DNA of 64,000 nt from Terriglobus roseus DSM 18391 (GTDB taxonomy: Bacteria > Acidobacteriota > Terriglobia > Terriglobales > Acidobacteriaceae). The position numbers were made by a program, and so were the translations under genes. The stretch covers positions 682,001 through 746,000 of the forward strand of contig NC_018014.1 in NCBI RefSeq assembly GCF_000265425.1, given 5' to 3'. This document shows positions 50,480 through 59,491 of the stretch, in pieces; positions within the stretch are counted from its first letter, which is position 1, and the number at the start of each line of letters is the position of its first letter. The notes beneath the pieces are model-generated. The model saw only the letters and a program-made list of their open reading frames with translations, was not told where the DNA came from and made no database searches.

Positions 50480-52645
50480 ATGAATATCTTGTCGAAGTGG
50501 CTGCGCGAGTATCTTCCCGCGCTTGAAGTAAGTGACCGGCAGTTAGCCGAAGACCTCACGCTGCGCGGCATTGCCGTGGAAGGTGTGCACGCGCTTCCCG
50601 ATGGCGGCCATCTCTTTGAGATGGACATCACCACGAACCGCGTCGATGCGATGAACCATTACGGCATCGCGCGCGAGGCTGCGACGCTCTACGGTGTGCC
50701 GCTGCTCACGCTGGAAGACCGTCGCGTGGTGCATGCCGAGATGGGCGACGCTGCCGGTGCAGCACTGCCGTCGATCGCATGTGAGATCTTCGCTCCGGCT
50801 GGTGATTCACCGGGTGGTTATCCCGTGCGTATCGAGGCTGAAGATCTCTGCGGCCGCTTTACTGCGCAGATCATTCGCGGTGTGACGGTCAAGCCAAGCG
50901 AAGGCATCGTTGCCACGCGATTCGAGCAGCTTGGACAGAAGGCGATCTCGAACGCGGTGGACATCACCAACTACACGTGGCTTGCCATGGGACAGCCGAC
51001 GCATGTCTTCGACCTCGACAAGCTTGAGGGCAGCATCGTGGTCCGCCGTGCGCATGCTGGCGAGCGCATCAAGCTGCTGGACGGCAGCGAGAAGACATTG
51101 ACGGCGGACGACCTTGTCGTTGCCGATGAGAAGAAGGCGCTCGGGCTCGCCGGTGTGATGGGTGGGTGGGATTCGCGCGTGACGGAAGAGACGAAGAACA
51201 TACTCGTCGAAGCCGCATGGTTTGATCCCGCTGCCATCCGTGCGAGTTCGCGTCGCCATGGCCTGCACACCGATGCGTCGCATCGCTACGAGCGTGGCGC
51301 GGATCTTGGCGCGTGCGCCCTGGCAAATCGCCTGGTGACGCGCGGCGTGATTGCCGCGTGCGGTGGCGAGGCTGTGGGCGCCATGACCGAGGTCGTTGTC
51401 GAGGCACAGGAGCTGCGCACGACCAAGCGGCCGCACGTTCTGCTGAGTGTCGATGAGGTGCAGCGACTACTTGGAACGACACTCGAAAGTGGGACGTCCG
51501 GGAACCTGGTTCCGCCCGAGGTGATCGAGCAGTATCTGCAGGCTCTTGGCTGCCATTTGCGTCCGTCGGATGATGCCGCAACCTTCGAAGTCACGCTGCC
51601 GTCATGGCGTCTCGACCTGGAGCGCGAGATCGACCTGATTGAAGAGATCGCACGTGTCTATGGCTACAACCGTTTTGCGGACACGCTGCCCAGCTTCAGC
51701 GGCGGTGTGGCTGCGCTGCCGCATGCTGCGAAGGAAGACAAGGTACGCGAGGTCCTGCGCTCACTCGGCTGGACTGAGGCCATCAGCAGCACCTTCTGCA
51801 GCGAGGCCGATGCGAGCACCTTTGCCGCGCCCGGTACCAGCGGCGTGCCCATGGGCAATCCTCTGAATGCAGAGGCCGGTATGCTGCGACCATCGCTGTT
51901 GCCCGGAACCGTCGGCATGCTGCAGCTCAACGGTACGCGCGACGTGCGCGCAGGCCGCATCTTCGAGTACGGCACTGTCTTCATCGGCACCACGGCACAG
52001 GTCGTCGAGCACCCATCGCTCGCACTGGGAGCGTTCGGTGAAGCGATCGGAACGAAGACCATCGACGCAGCGGATGCGCTTTTTTTCGAAGTGAAGGGCG
52101 CTGTCGAAGACGTGCTCGCACGCTTCGTGCTCCCAGCGGTAAGTTTCACCGGAGACGGCCTGCCTGCGTGGATCGAAGGTGGCCGTGGTGCGGCGATCAA
52201 GGTAGAAAGTAAGACCATTGGTTGGTTAGGAGAACTAACCAATACCGAGCGCGAACGCCGCAAGTTGAAGGAAGTGGCCGTCGTTGCAGAGATCAACATC
52301 CCAGCGCTCTACGAGTACGCGCTTCGCCAACCGTCCGCGCAGGAACCATCGCGCTACCAGGCCGTCGAACGCGACTTCTCCTTCCTCTTCGCCGACACGG
52401 TGCAGTGGAAGGATGTCGACGCTGCGATCCGTGCACTCGGTATCGCAGAGATGATCTCGCTGGCACCGGTTGAAATCTTTCGCGATGCGAAAGGCAAAGC
52501 GGTAGCGCGCGGCGAGTACTCGCTGCTATTGCGTACGGTTTTCCAATCGCCCGAACGCACATTACGTGAGGAAGAGATCACGGCCTGGCAGGATGCGATT
52601 GTTGCATCGCTGTTGAAGCTTGGCGGCAGGCACCGCGCCGCATAG
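50480..52645 (+). CDS. pheT: Phenylalanine--tRNA ligase beta subunit, short form
   Basis: A 721-residue beta subunit, about 70-80 shorter than usual. The sequence passes from the B1 start (MNILSKWLREYLPALEVSDRQLAEDL...GIAVEGV) straight to EMDITTNRVDAMNHYGIAREAATLYG, so the EMAP-like tRNA-binding OB-fold normally inserted around residues 40-150 is missing. The B3/B4 editing region, the B5 and catalytic-like core (IDLIEEIARVYGYNRFADTLP) and the C-terminal anticodon-binding FDX-ACB domain (RYQAVERDFSFLFADTV) are all present. pheS is directly upstream. Confidence 0.95.
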   Translation: MNILSKWLREYLPALEVSDRQLAEDLTLRGIAVEGVHALPDGGHLFEMDITTNRVDAMNHYGIAREAATLYGVPLLTLEDRRVVHAEMGDAAGAALPSIACEIFAPAGDSPGGYPVRIEAEDLCGRFTAQIIRGVTVKPSEGIVATRFEQLGQKAISNAVDITNYTWLAMGQPTHVFDLDKLEGSIVVRRAHAGERIKLLDGSEKTLTADDLVVADEKKALGLAGVMGGWDSRVTEETKNILVEAAWFDPAAIRASSRRHGLHTDASHRYERGADLGACALANRLVTRGVIAACGGEAVGAMTEVVVEAQELRTTKRPHVLLSVDEVQRLLGTTLESGTSGNLVPPEVIEQYLQALGCHLRPSDDAATFEVTLPSWRLDLEREIDLIEEIARVYGYNRFADTLPSFSGGVAALPHAAKEDKVREVLRSLGWTEAISSTFCSEADASTFAAPGTSGVPMGNPLNAEAGMLRPSLLPGTVGMLQLNGTRDVRAGRIFEYGTVFIGTTAQVVEHPSLALGAFGEAIGTKTIDAADALFFEVKGAVEDVLARFVLPAVSFTGDGLPAWIEGGRGAAIKVESKTIGWLGELTNTERERRKLKEVAVVAEINIPALYEYALRQPSAQEPSRYQAVERDFSFLFADTVQWKDVDAAIRALGIAEMISLAPVEIFRDAKGKAVARGEYSLLLRTVFQSPERTLREEEITAWQDAIVASLLKLGGRHRAA

Positions 52646-53209
52646 TTTCGACAAATACAGAACGTCATAGCTCCGTCTCGCGGCGGAGCTATTTCTTTGC
52701 CTGCAGCATGACGTCCACGCGCCGCCGCAGGCTCTGTGCTTCAAACGGCGCGTGAACCTTCGTGTCGTTGTCGAACGAAACAGTCTGCTCCTCGGTGCGT
52801 CATCCAAGGGCAAGGCAAAGCTTGGCGCAAAATTGCCACAGGAGCAAATCATCTCGATCCCGGGCGCGAGGACGTCCCGCGCGGGAAAGTATGCCGGCGG
52901 CCCCTCGAGAGTCGGGATTTCAGCATGCTCGTGCTGAAACCGTTCCCGCGCACGCGGCCTCGTCGCAGCGAGCAGTGTCTGCCGTTGATTTCAATGGAGT
53001 TGAACGCGCCGGGCGTCCGGTAGCCCCAGCCGATCCGTCAGGTCGGGCCGGGAGAGCTCACGTCTCCGCCCTTTCACCGCCGTCCAGACAAGCCAATTGG
53101 CGATCCCGCCGGGTGACTCTGGACGTCATCGTAGCTATCATGATCGCCATATTCCGCATGTGGGGCGCAGCGAACGGCCCCCGGCGGTACCCCTGCATCC
53201 TAGGTATCT
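52646..53209 (+). other. Long gene-free leader region before formate dehydrogenase
   Basis: After the pheT terminator, about 515 bp precede the formate dehydrogenase ATG. Overlapping open frames exist but are Arg/Ser/Ala-rich without ribosome sites. Inverted repeats occur at 52875-52886 (TCCCGCGCGGGA) and 52918-52939 (TTTCAGCA, six bases, TGCTGAAA). No riboswitch class was recognised. Regulation of the operon, such as a structured leader or activator sites, is plausible. Confidence 0.45.
52667..52692 (+). terminator. Terminator of pheST
   Basis: ATAGCTCCG (52667-52675) pairs with CGGAGCTAT (52684-52692), followed by TTCTTT, 21 bases past the pheT stop. Confidence 0.75.
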
Positions 53210-56200
53210 ATGCCGCAGATTGTCACCGCCATTCCGAAGCGCCTGTTGAACACGCCTCTTGATGTTCCGCATACCTTCAACCTGTCGATCGATGGCCGCG
53301 AAGTTCCGGCTGGCGAAGGCGAGTTGCTGATCGAAGTGCTGAACCGGGCGGCAGCACTGGCAAATGCGTCGATCGCCGATGCCGGCTTCCATACCGGAGA
53401 CAAGAAGCTGACGCCCTCGGAGCGCGCGGCCCTGGCAGAGAATCCTCAGTTCGCCCATCCTCCCTCATCCTCGAAGATGGAGTACCCCGGCACGGCCGAG
53501 GACTCTTCGCGCGCGGAGCATGCCGGTAACTACCGGAGTGTGCCACAGCTCTGTTATCTGCAGCAGATGGGTCCGATCCAGACCTGCGACACCTGCATGG
53601 TCGAGGTAGATGGTCAGCTCGTTCGCGCCTGCGCCACGGTGGTTCGCCCGGGCATGAAGATCTTCGCAGAAAGCGCACGCGCCGACCGAGCCCAGCGTGA
53701 GGCCATGGATCGCGTGCTGCAGAACCACGACCTCTACTGCACGGTCTGCGACAACAATAACGGCAACTGCACCATCCATAACGCCGTCGGCGAAATGCAC
53801 GTCGTACACCAGGAGCGTCCGTTCCTGCACAAGCCGTATGAGCAGGACCACTCCAACCCGTTTTACCGCTATGACGCGGACCAGTGCATCCTGTGCGGAC
53901 GCTGCGTGGAAGCGTGTCAGGATGTGCAGGTCAACGAGACGCTTTCCATTGATTGGACGAGCAAGAATCCGCGTGTTCTATGGGATGGTGGCGAACAGGT
54001 CGCCGGCTCCAGTTGCGTGAGTTGCGGTCACTGCATCACCGTCTGCCCATGCAATGCGCTCATGGAAAAGAGCATGCTGCAGAAGGCCGGCACACTCACC
54101 AATCTGCCGGCGAGTGCCATCGATAGCATGATTGAAGTGGTCAAGGGCGTCGAGCCCGAGACGGGCTATCCGCCTATCCTGGCGCTCAGCGACATCGAAA
54201 GCACCATGCGCGAAGCAGGTACGAAGCGCACGAAGACGGTGTGCACCTTCTGCGGCGTCGGCTGCTCGTTTGAAGTGTGGACGCGCGATCGCCACATCCT
54301 GAAGATTGAACCGACACACGGCCCCGCGAACGGAATCTCGACCTGCGTAAAGGGAAAGTTCGGTTACGAATACACCAACTCCAAGGCCCGCCTGCACACC
54401 CCGCTGATCCGCGTAAATGACGGCCAGCATTCGACCTACCGAGAAGCTTCGTGGGAAGAGGCGCTGACACTGATCGCGAGCAGGTTCACTGAGATCAAGC
54501 AGGCGCACGGACCGGACGCGCTCGCCTTCATTGCATCGTCCAAGTGCACCAATGAAGAGAGCTACCTGATGCAGAAGCTTGCGCGGGCAGTGGTCGGCAC
54601 GAACAACGTGGACAACTGCAGCCGTTACTGCCAGACGCCAGCGACGATGGGTCTTAGCCGTACCGTGAAGACCGGTGGCGACTCTGGATCGATTGCAGAT
54701 ATCGAGAAGGCAGGGCTCGTTCTCATCGTTGGCTCCAACACCAGCGAGAGTCATCCAGTGCTGGCGACGCGTGTGAAGCGCTCGCACAAATTGCGCGGTC
54801 AGCGGCTGATCGTCAGCGACATTCGCAAGCATGAGATGGCAGAGCGCGCGGATCTCTTCATCCGCCCTACGCCAGGCACCGATCTCGTCTGGGTGTCGGC
54901 GGTAACGAAGTACATCATCGATCAAGGCTGGCACGCGAAGGATTTCATCGAACAGCGCGTAAACCACTTCGACGAGTACTACAAGAGCCTGGAATCTTTT
55001 ACGCTGGAATATGCGGAGAAGATTACGAGCATCAGCGTTGAGACACTCAAGCAGGTCGCAGAAGAGGTTGTGAAGGCAGACGGCGTGTGCATCCTGTGGG
55101 CGATGGGTGTGACCCAACACTGCGGCGGATCGGATACGTCCACGTCCCTTGCAAACCTGCTGCTGGCCACCGGTAACTTCGGTCGTCCGGGCGCAGGCGC
55201 GTATCCCTTGCGCGGGCACAACAACGTGCAAGGCGCCAGTGACTTTGGATCGCTGCCGAACTTCTACCCGGGCTATCAGGGCACGGGCGATGCAGAGGTC
55301 CGCGCCAAGTTTGAGGCGGCCTGGGGCGTCACCCTGCCTGTTACCAAGGGCAAAGACAACCACGAGATGATAGATGCCATCATGGCGGGCGAGCTTCACT
55401 CGCTCTACATCAAGGGCGAAGACACCATCACCAGTGACAGTAACGCGAACTTTGTTGAGCAGGCTCTGAGCAAGATTCCGTTCCTCGTCGTTCAGGACAT
55501 CTTCTTTTCCGAAACCGCGCGCTATGCAGATGTCGTGCTGCCTGCCTCGCCCTCGCTGGAAAAGGACGGTACCTTCACCAGCACGGAGCGCCGCATTCAG
55601 CGGCTCTACAAGGCACTGGATCCGCTGGGCGACTCGAAGCCCGACTGGGAGATCATCCAGCTCATCGCCAATCGCCTGGGCGGGGATTGGAAGTACAACC
55701 ATCCCGGCGACATCATGGATGAGGTGGCCTCACTTACCCCGATCTTTGCGGGCGTCACGTACGAACGGCTTGAAGGTTTCAAGAGCCTGCAGTGGCCGGT
55801 TGCGGAAGACGGCACGGACTCACCCGTGCTCTTTCTAAAGGAGTTCCCATTCCCGGACGGCAAGGCAAAGTTCTTCCCATTGGAGTGGATTGAACCCAGT
55901 GAAGAAGCGGGCGTTGAGTTCGATCTGCACCTGAATAACGGCCGCGTGCTGGAACACTTTGAACAGGGTGCGATGACCAGCAAGGTGGATGGCATCAACC
56001 GCATGACGCCGCTGAACTGGGTGGAAGTTTCGCCGGAACTTGCGGCGGCGCGCGGCATGGAAAGCGGTACGAAGGTTGAAGTCGAGAGCCGTTGGGGCAT
56101 GATCCGCGCCCGCGTCCTGGTGACAGACCGCGTGCAGGGCAACGAGCTCTACATGCCGATGAACAGCGTCAAGGATCCGGTCAATCGGCTCACCGGCGCA

Positions 56201-56428
56201 CACGTCGATCGCGCGACACACACGCCTGCTTACAAGGAGACGGCAGTCCGTCTTCGTGTGCTGGAAGCGAAGGGCAGGTCGCCTCTGATGGCCGAGAACT
56301 TCCGCAACGGCGTACGCACACCGCAGAATGGTGTCGAGGTTGAGCGGAAGTGGGCGCAGGCAACTTACCGGCAGCCCGGCACCGCTGCAAGCGAGACGTT
56401 AGTTCAGATCAATACGACCACCGTTTAA
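53210..56428 (+). CDS. fdhF: NAD-type formate dehydrogenase large subunit (Cys form)
   Basis: A 1072-residue molybdenum enzyme. Order: [2Fe-2S] domain (LCYLQQMGPIQTCDTCMVEVDG), His/Cys cluster region (CTVCDNNNGNC), two ferredoxin-type [4Fe-4S] motifs (CILCGRCVEAC; CVSCGHCITVC), then the bis-MGD core with its cluster (CTFCGVGC...STCVKGKFG). The metal ligand is Cys474 in SRYCQTP where selenoenzymes have selenocysteine. The C-terminal dinucleotide-binding domain is complete. There is no signal peptide, so it is cytoplasmic, and no fdhD or NADH-linked beta subunit is adjacent. A residue 65-105 insertion in the 2Fe-2S domain (Pro/Ser-rich) precedes the first Cys. The partner is the DUF1641 gene downstream. 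Confidence 0.92.
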   Translation: MPQIVTAIPKRLLNTPLDVPHTFNLSIDGREVPAGEGELLIEVLNRAAALANASIADAGFHTGDKKLTPSERAALAENPQFAHPPSSSKMEYPGTAEDSSRAEHAGNYRSVPQLCYLQQMGPIQTCDTCMVEVDGQLVRACATVVRPGMKIFAESARADRAQREAMDRVLQNHDLYCTVCDNNNGNCTIHNAVGEMHVVHQERPFLHKPYEQDHSNPFYRYDADQCILCGRCVEACQDVQVNETLSIDWTSKNPRVLWDGGEQVAGSSCVSCGHCITVCPCNALMEKSMLQKAGTLTNLPASAIDSMIEVVKGVEPETGYPPILALSDIESTMREAGTKRTKTVCTFCGVGCSFEVWTRDRHILKIEPTHGPANGISTCVKGKFGYEYTNSKARLHTPLIRVNDGQHSTYREASWEEALTLIASRFTEIKQAHGPDALAFIASSKCTNEESYLMQKLARAVVGTNNVDNCSRYCQTPATMGLSRTVKTGGDSGSIADIEKAGLVLIVGSNTSESHPVLATRVKRSHKLRGQRLIVSDIRKHEMAERADLFIRPTPGTDLVWVSAVTKYIIDQGWHAKDFIEQRVNHFDEYYKSLESFTLEYAEKITSISVETLKQVAEEVVKADGVCILWAMGVTQHCGGSDTSTSLANLLLATGNFGRPGAGAYPLRGHNNVQGASDFGSLPNFYPGYQGTGDAEVRAKFEAAWGVTLPVTKGKDNHEMIDAIMAGELHSLYIKGEDTITSDSNANFVEQALSKIPFLVVQDIFFSETARYADVVLPASPSLEKDGTFTSTERRIQRLYKALDPLGDSKPDWEIIQLIANRLGGDWKYNHPGDIMDEVASLTPIFAGVTYERLEGFKSLQWPVAEDGTDSPVLFLKEFPFPDGKAKFFPLEWIEPSEEAGVEFDLHLNNGRVLEHFEQGAMTSKVDGINRMTPLNWVEVSPELAAARGMESGTKVEVESRWGMIRARVLVTDRVQGNELYMPMNSVKDPVNRLTGAHVDRATHTPAYKETAVRLRVLEAKGRSPLMAENFRNGVRTPQNGVEVERKWAQATYRQPGTAASETLVQINTTTV

Positions 56429-56446
56429 GGACAGGAGCACGCAGAT

Positions 56447-56893
56447 ATGGCAAACCCAATCGCATTTACGCCGTTGCCGTACGACCCGAAGGATGGGTTG
56501 ATGCGTCGTCTCGAAGCTGCTCCGCGTGAGCATGCGCAGGCACTCCTGGTCGCGTACGACTTGCTTCAGACTGCTCATGACGAAGGCATCCTGTACGCGC
56601 TGCACGGCATGATCCATGCCAAGGATGAGATCGTAGGACATCTTGCCGAGGCCGCACGTGTTCAGGAGAGCGTGAACGCGCTACGGAATCTGATCGCAGC
56701 GGGCAAGATCCTTGGCTCCATTGAGCCGGAGACGATGAGTTGCATCGCCGCATCGCTTGCGAAGTCTGGGAGCAAAGCTGCGGAGAGGCCGCCAAGCTTC
56801 TGGGCGCTCTTCAAGCGAGCGACGTCGATTGAAGGACGTCGTGGACTTGCGGTCGCAGTGGATTTACTCGCAGCACTCGGAACGCGTCGATAG
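56447..56893 (+). CDS. DUF1641 protein, formate dehydrogenase partner
   Basis: A 148-residue helical protein of the DUF1641 family: GILYALHGMIHAKDEIVGHLAEAARVQESVNALRNLIAAGKILGSIEPE is the core. In Bacillus and others, genes of this family sit next to the same kind of formate dehydrogenase (for example yjgD with yjgC), and the product is thought to be an accessory or second subunit. It starts 18 bp after the large subunit, with AGGAG-type ribosome site, so they form one operon. Confidence 0.85.
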   Translation: MANPIAFTPLPYDPKDGLMRRLEAAPREHAQALLVAYDLLQTAHDEGILYALHGMIHAKDEIVGHLAEAARVQESVNALRNLIAAGKILGSIEPETMSCIAASLAKSGSKAAERPPSFWALFKRATSIEGRRGLAVAVDLLAALGTRR

Positions 56894-56917
56894 ATAAACC
56901 CTTGTCCTAGATAAAGT

Positions 56918-56946
56918 AGCCGCCGAGATGATCGATCTCGGCGGCT
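56918..56946. terminator. Bidirectional terminator after the formate dehydrogenase operon
   Basis: AGCCGCCGAGAT pairs perfectly with 56935-56946 around a five-base loop. It lies between the DUF1641 gene and the convergent VWA gene; rightward exit is GCTTATTTGC. Confidence 0.75.
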
Positions 56947-56986
56947 GCTTATTTGCATAGGACTCACTGCTTATTCAAACAGCGAC

Positions 56987-58027
56987 TTACTGCGGAGGAC
57001 GCGGCGAGAAGTAACCCTTACGAGCGCGCACATGGAAGCGCTGATCCAGCGCCGTGAGATAGATCGTACGGAACGAGCCATCCTGCTTGAGATCTGCCGG
57101 GCGGTAGCGCAATGAATACTGCGACCGCAGCTCTTCTTCAATCGCCTGGAAGCCGCGCGCCACATCCTCAATCTTCGTGGGGAAGAAGGCGCGTCCGCCG
57201 GTCGCTTCACTCAGCCTTGTCAGAACTTCGTCGCCCTTGTCCTTGCTGGGGCTGACGTTGGTGGAGATCGTGTAAACGATCGTCTCCGCGCGCTGGCATT
57301 CCTTGATGGCGTCCTGTTCGTAGACGCGCGAGTAATTATCCTCGCCGTCCGAGACGATGATGATCGCCTTACGGATGGTCTCGGTCGAGCGCACCGTTAG
57401 CATCTGGTCGCGGCAGGTCGTATACACCGCGTCGAAGAAGGCGGTACCGCCACCAGGCCGCAGCTTTTCAATGGCAGAGCTCAGCTTGTCGACGCTGTTG
57501 GTGTAGTCCTGCGCCAGGTCTTGCCGAACGTCAAAGCCAAGGACAAAGGCGGCGTCCTGCTTGGGCCGCAGCACCTGCAGCAGGAACTCCGTCGCTGCCT
57601 GCTGTTCAAACTGGAAGCGCGAGCGGATGGAGTTCGACGTGTCCAGCAGAATGCCGATGCGCAGCGGCAGGTTCGCCTGCTGCGTAAAGCTGATGATGCG
57701 ATCGGGCTTGCGACCGTCGTCGAGCAGGCCAAAGTCTGATTGCTTCAGGCCCGTCACAAAGCGGCCCTTGCCATCGGTCACGGTGAAGACGAGAGGAACC
57801 TCCGGCACGAAGGCGCGGATGGTCAGGGTGCTTGCATCGCTGCCACCTGCCTGCGGAGCGTTCGCCTCAGCAGGCGGAGGCACTGCGGGCGCTGGTGCCG
57901 CAGGCGGGTTCTGCTGCGGTGTGCTGGCGGGCGGCGCCGGTGCAGCGGCCTGCTGCGCGAAGCCAAGCGAGGCAGCAAGGGAACAAGTGGCAAGAGCGCG
58001 GACCACGGGATTGCGAAGAGCAGCCAT
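56987..58027 (-). CDS. VWA-domain secreted protein (acidobacterial type)
   Basis: A 346-residue exported protein: signal peptide (residues 1-24, GFA-Q), Pro/Ala-rich linker (about 25-60), a beta-sandwich segment (VPLVFTVTDGKGRFVTGLKQSDFGLLDDG), then a von Willebrand A domain with an intact MIDAS start DTSNS (about residue 129-133) and SDGED later. This is the VWFA-related Acidobacterial family, present in many copies per genome and of unknown function; metal-dependent protein binding in the periplasm or at the surface is expected. Confidence 0.85.
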   Translation of the reverse strand: MAALRNPVVRALATCSLAASLGFAQQAAAPAPPASTPQQNPPAAPAPAVPPPAEANAPQAGGSDASTLTIRAFVPEVPLVFTVTDGKGRFVTGLKQSDFGLLDDGRKPDRIISFTQQANLPLRIGILLDTSNSIRSRFQFEQQAATEFLLQVLRPKQDAAFVLGFDVRQDLAQDYTNSVDKLSSAIEKLRPGGGTAFFDAVYTTCRDQMLTVRSTETIRKAIIIVSDGEDNYSRVYEQDAIKECQRAETIVYTISTNVSPSKDKGDEVLTRLSEATGGRAFFPTKIEDVARGFQAIEEELRSQYSLRYRPADLKQDGSFRTIYLTALDQRFHVRARKGYFSPRPPQ

Positions 58028-58039
58028 ATCGGGCGTAGT

Positions 58040-59491
58040 TTACCAATCCTCGCGCAAGTCTGGCTGCGGCGCCCGCGCGGGTATCTCCAGCGCACGCAGC
58101 TTGTCCAGCAATTCCGATAGTTCCGGCGGCAATGGCGCCGACAGATCCAACGGCTTTGCCGTGATGGGATGTTGTAGCCGCAGGTGCGCGGCGTGCAGAA
58201 AGTTACGGCGAAGCGTCGGCCCTTCTTTGCCTTCGACGGGCGCAGCAGCGGGTGCGATGCCGGGGATTTTTCCCGGCGCACCGTACAGCGTGTCGCCCAC
58301 AACGGGGTGGCCCAGCGACTGCATGTGGACGCGGATCTGGTGCGTTCGGCCCGTCTCGATCTTCAGGTCCAGCAGTGTGAAATCGCCTGCGGTCGTGTGC
58401 AACCGCTCCAGCACGGTGTAGTGCGTACGTGCGGGCCGCGGGTCGTTGGCCCGGCGGCGCGTGCTTGGCTCCGGCTCATCCGGATGGCGTAGGCTGGGCG
58501 CGCCGTGGCTGGCGGTGGTCATGTAGATGTTTGCCACGCGCGTCGTCATGCGTGTGCGCCGAACGCGATCGCGCGCAATCGGCAGATCGATCAGGCCGCG
58601 GTCGCTCTTCACGTGCCGGTGCACGAGCGCCAGGTAGCGCTTCTCCAGCGTGCGCTCGCTGAACATCTCGGCGAGCGCGCGGTGCGACTGGTCGCTCTTC
58701 GCCACCATGATCAGGCCGCTCGTCTGCTTGTCGAGCCGATGCACAATGCCAGGCCGCAAGGGGCCGCCAACATCGCTGAGCTGATCCTTGAAGTGGAAGA
58801 GCAGGGCGTTGACCAGTGTGCCATTGTTGCGCACATCGTCGGTCAGTCCGCTGCCCGCATGCACCATCATGCCCGCAGGCTTGTCGATCACGGCCATGTG
58901 CCGGTCTTCGAAGATGATGGAGAGCGGAATGTCCTCGGGCGTCGCGCGCAGCTGCGTTGGCGTGGGTTCGCCTTCGACGACGACGGTCTCGCCGCCGGTC
59001 ATCTTCTGCTTCGACTTCACGACGACGTCGTTGATGCGCACCTGGCCGTGGTCAATGAGCAGTTGCGCCCGCGCGCGAGAGATGCCGGGCAGCACCTTCG
59101 TCAGGTACTGATCCACGCGATAGCCGCGCGCTTCACGCTCTGCAATCCAGCTCTTGCGCGCGCCCAGCGGCAGCGCCGCGGGATCGGGCACGATCAGGTC
59201 GTCGTCCTCGTCCATCTCAGACGGAGGAAGCAGCGGAGCGGCTTCGATGGTGCCGATCTGCCGGCGGCCACTCTTCTGAAAGCCGCCCTTGCCGGCGCGC
59301 TTCGGCCGATCCTTCACCATGGTGTTTGGGACGACTGGCTTCGGTGTCTCAACGACTTCGCCGTACAGGGCGGCCTCAGCCGCCGCCAGCTCCTGGCGCT
59401 CGGCATCTGTGATCACATCGCGTGCGACGCGGTAGTCGGCCTTGACGGATTGTCTGCGCTTGCCCTTGGGCAGCATGTTCTTACTGGGCAT
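58040..59491 (-). CDS. RluD-like pseudouridine synthase with N-terminal extension
   Basis: A 483-residue RNA-modifying enzyme. An N-terminal basic/acidic extension of about 120 residues precedes an S4 domain (YRVDQYLTKVLPGISRARAQLLIDHGQVRIN) and the RluA/RluD catalytic domain, with the active-site Asp in GIVHRLDKQTSGLIMVAK and RTHQIRVHM later. A short Arg/Pro-rich insertion follows the catalytic core. ATG 59491 (AGGGGG eight bases upstream) overlaps the end of the Lgt-like gene by 11 bases. rRNA position (1911/1915/1917 of 23S) is inferred from family. Confidence 0.88.
   Translation of the reverse strand: MPSKNMLPKGKRRQSVKADYRVARDVITDAERQELAAAEAALYGEVVETPKPVVPNTMVKDRPKRAGKGGFQKSGRRQIGTIEAAPLLPPSEMDEDDDLIVPDPAALPLGARKSWIAEREARGYRVDQYLTKVLPGISRARAQLLIDHGQVRINDVVVKSKQKMTGGETVVVEGEPTPTQLRATPEDIPLSIIFEDRHMAVIDKPAGMMVHAGSGLTDDVRNNGTLVNALLFHFKDQLSDVGGPLRPGIVHRLDKQTSGLIMVAKSDQSHRALAEMFSERTLEKRYLALVHRHVKSDRGLIDLPIARDRVRRTRMTTRVANIYMTTASHGAPSLRHPDEPEPSTRRRANDPRPARTHYTVLERLHTTAGDFTLLDLKIETGRTHQIRVHMQSLGHPVVGDTLYGAPGKIPGIAPAAAPVEGKEGPTLRRNFLHAAHLRLQHPITAKPLDLSAPLPPELSELLDKLRALEIPARAPQPDLREDW

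Noticed and set aside
52762..53262. 166-codon plus-strand frame before formate dehydrogenase
   Set aside because: Arg/Ser/Ala-rich, no ribosome site, overlaps the start of a certain gene by 50 bp.
53978..55702. 574-codon minus-strand frame inside the formate dehydrogenase gene
   Set aside because: Antisense shadow of a GC-rich coding gene; composition is unlike a protein and no start signal exists.
53210..56428. Selenocysteine formate dehydrogenase
   Set aside because: The active-site codon is TGC (Cys474); there is no in-frame TGA.
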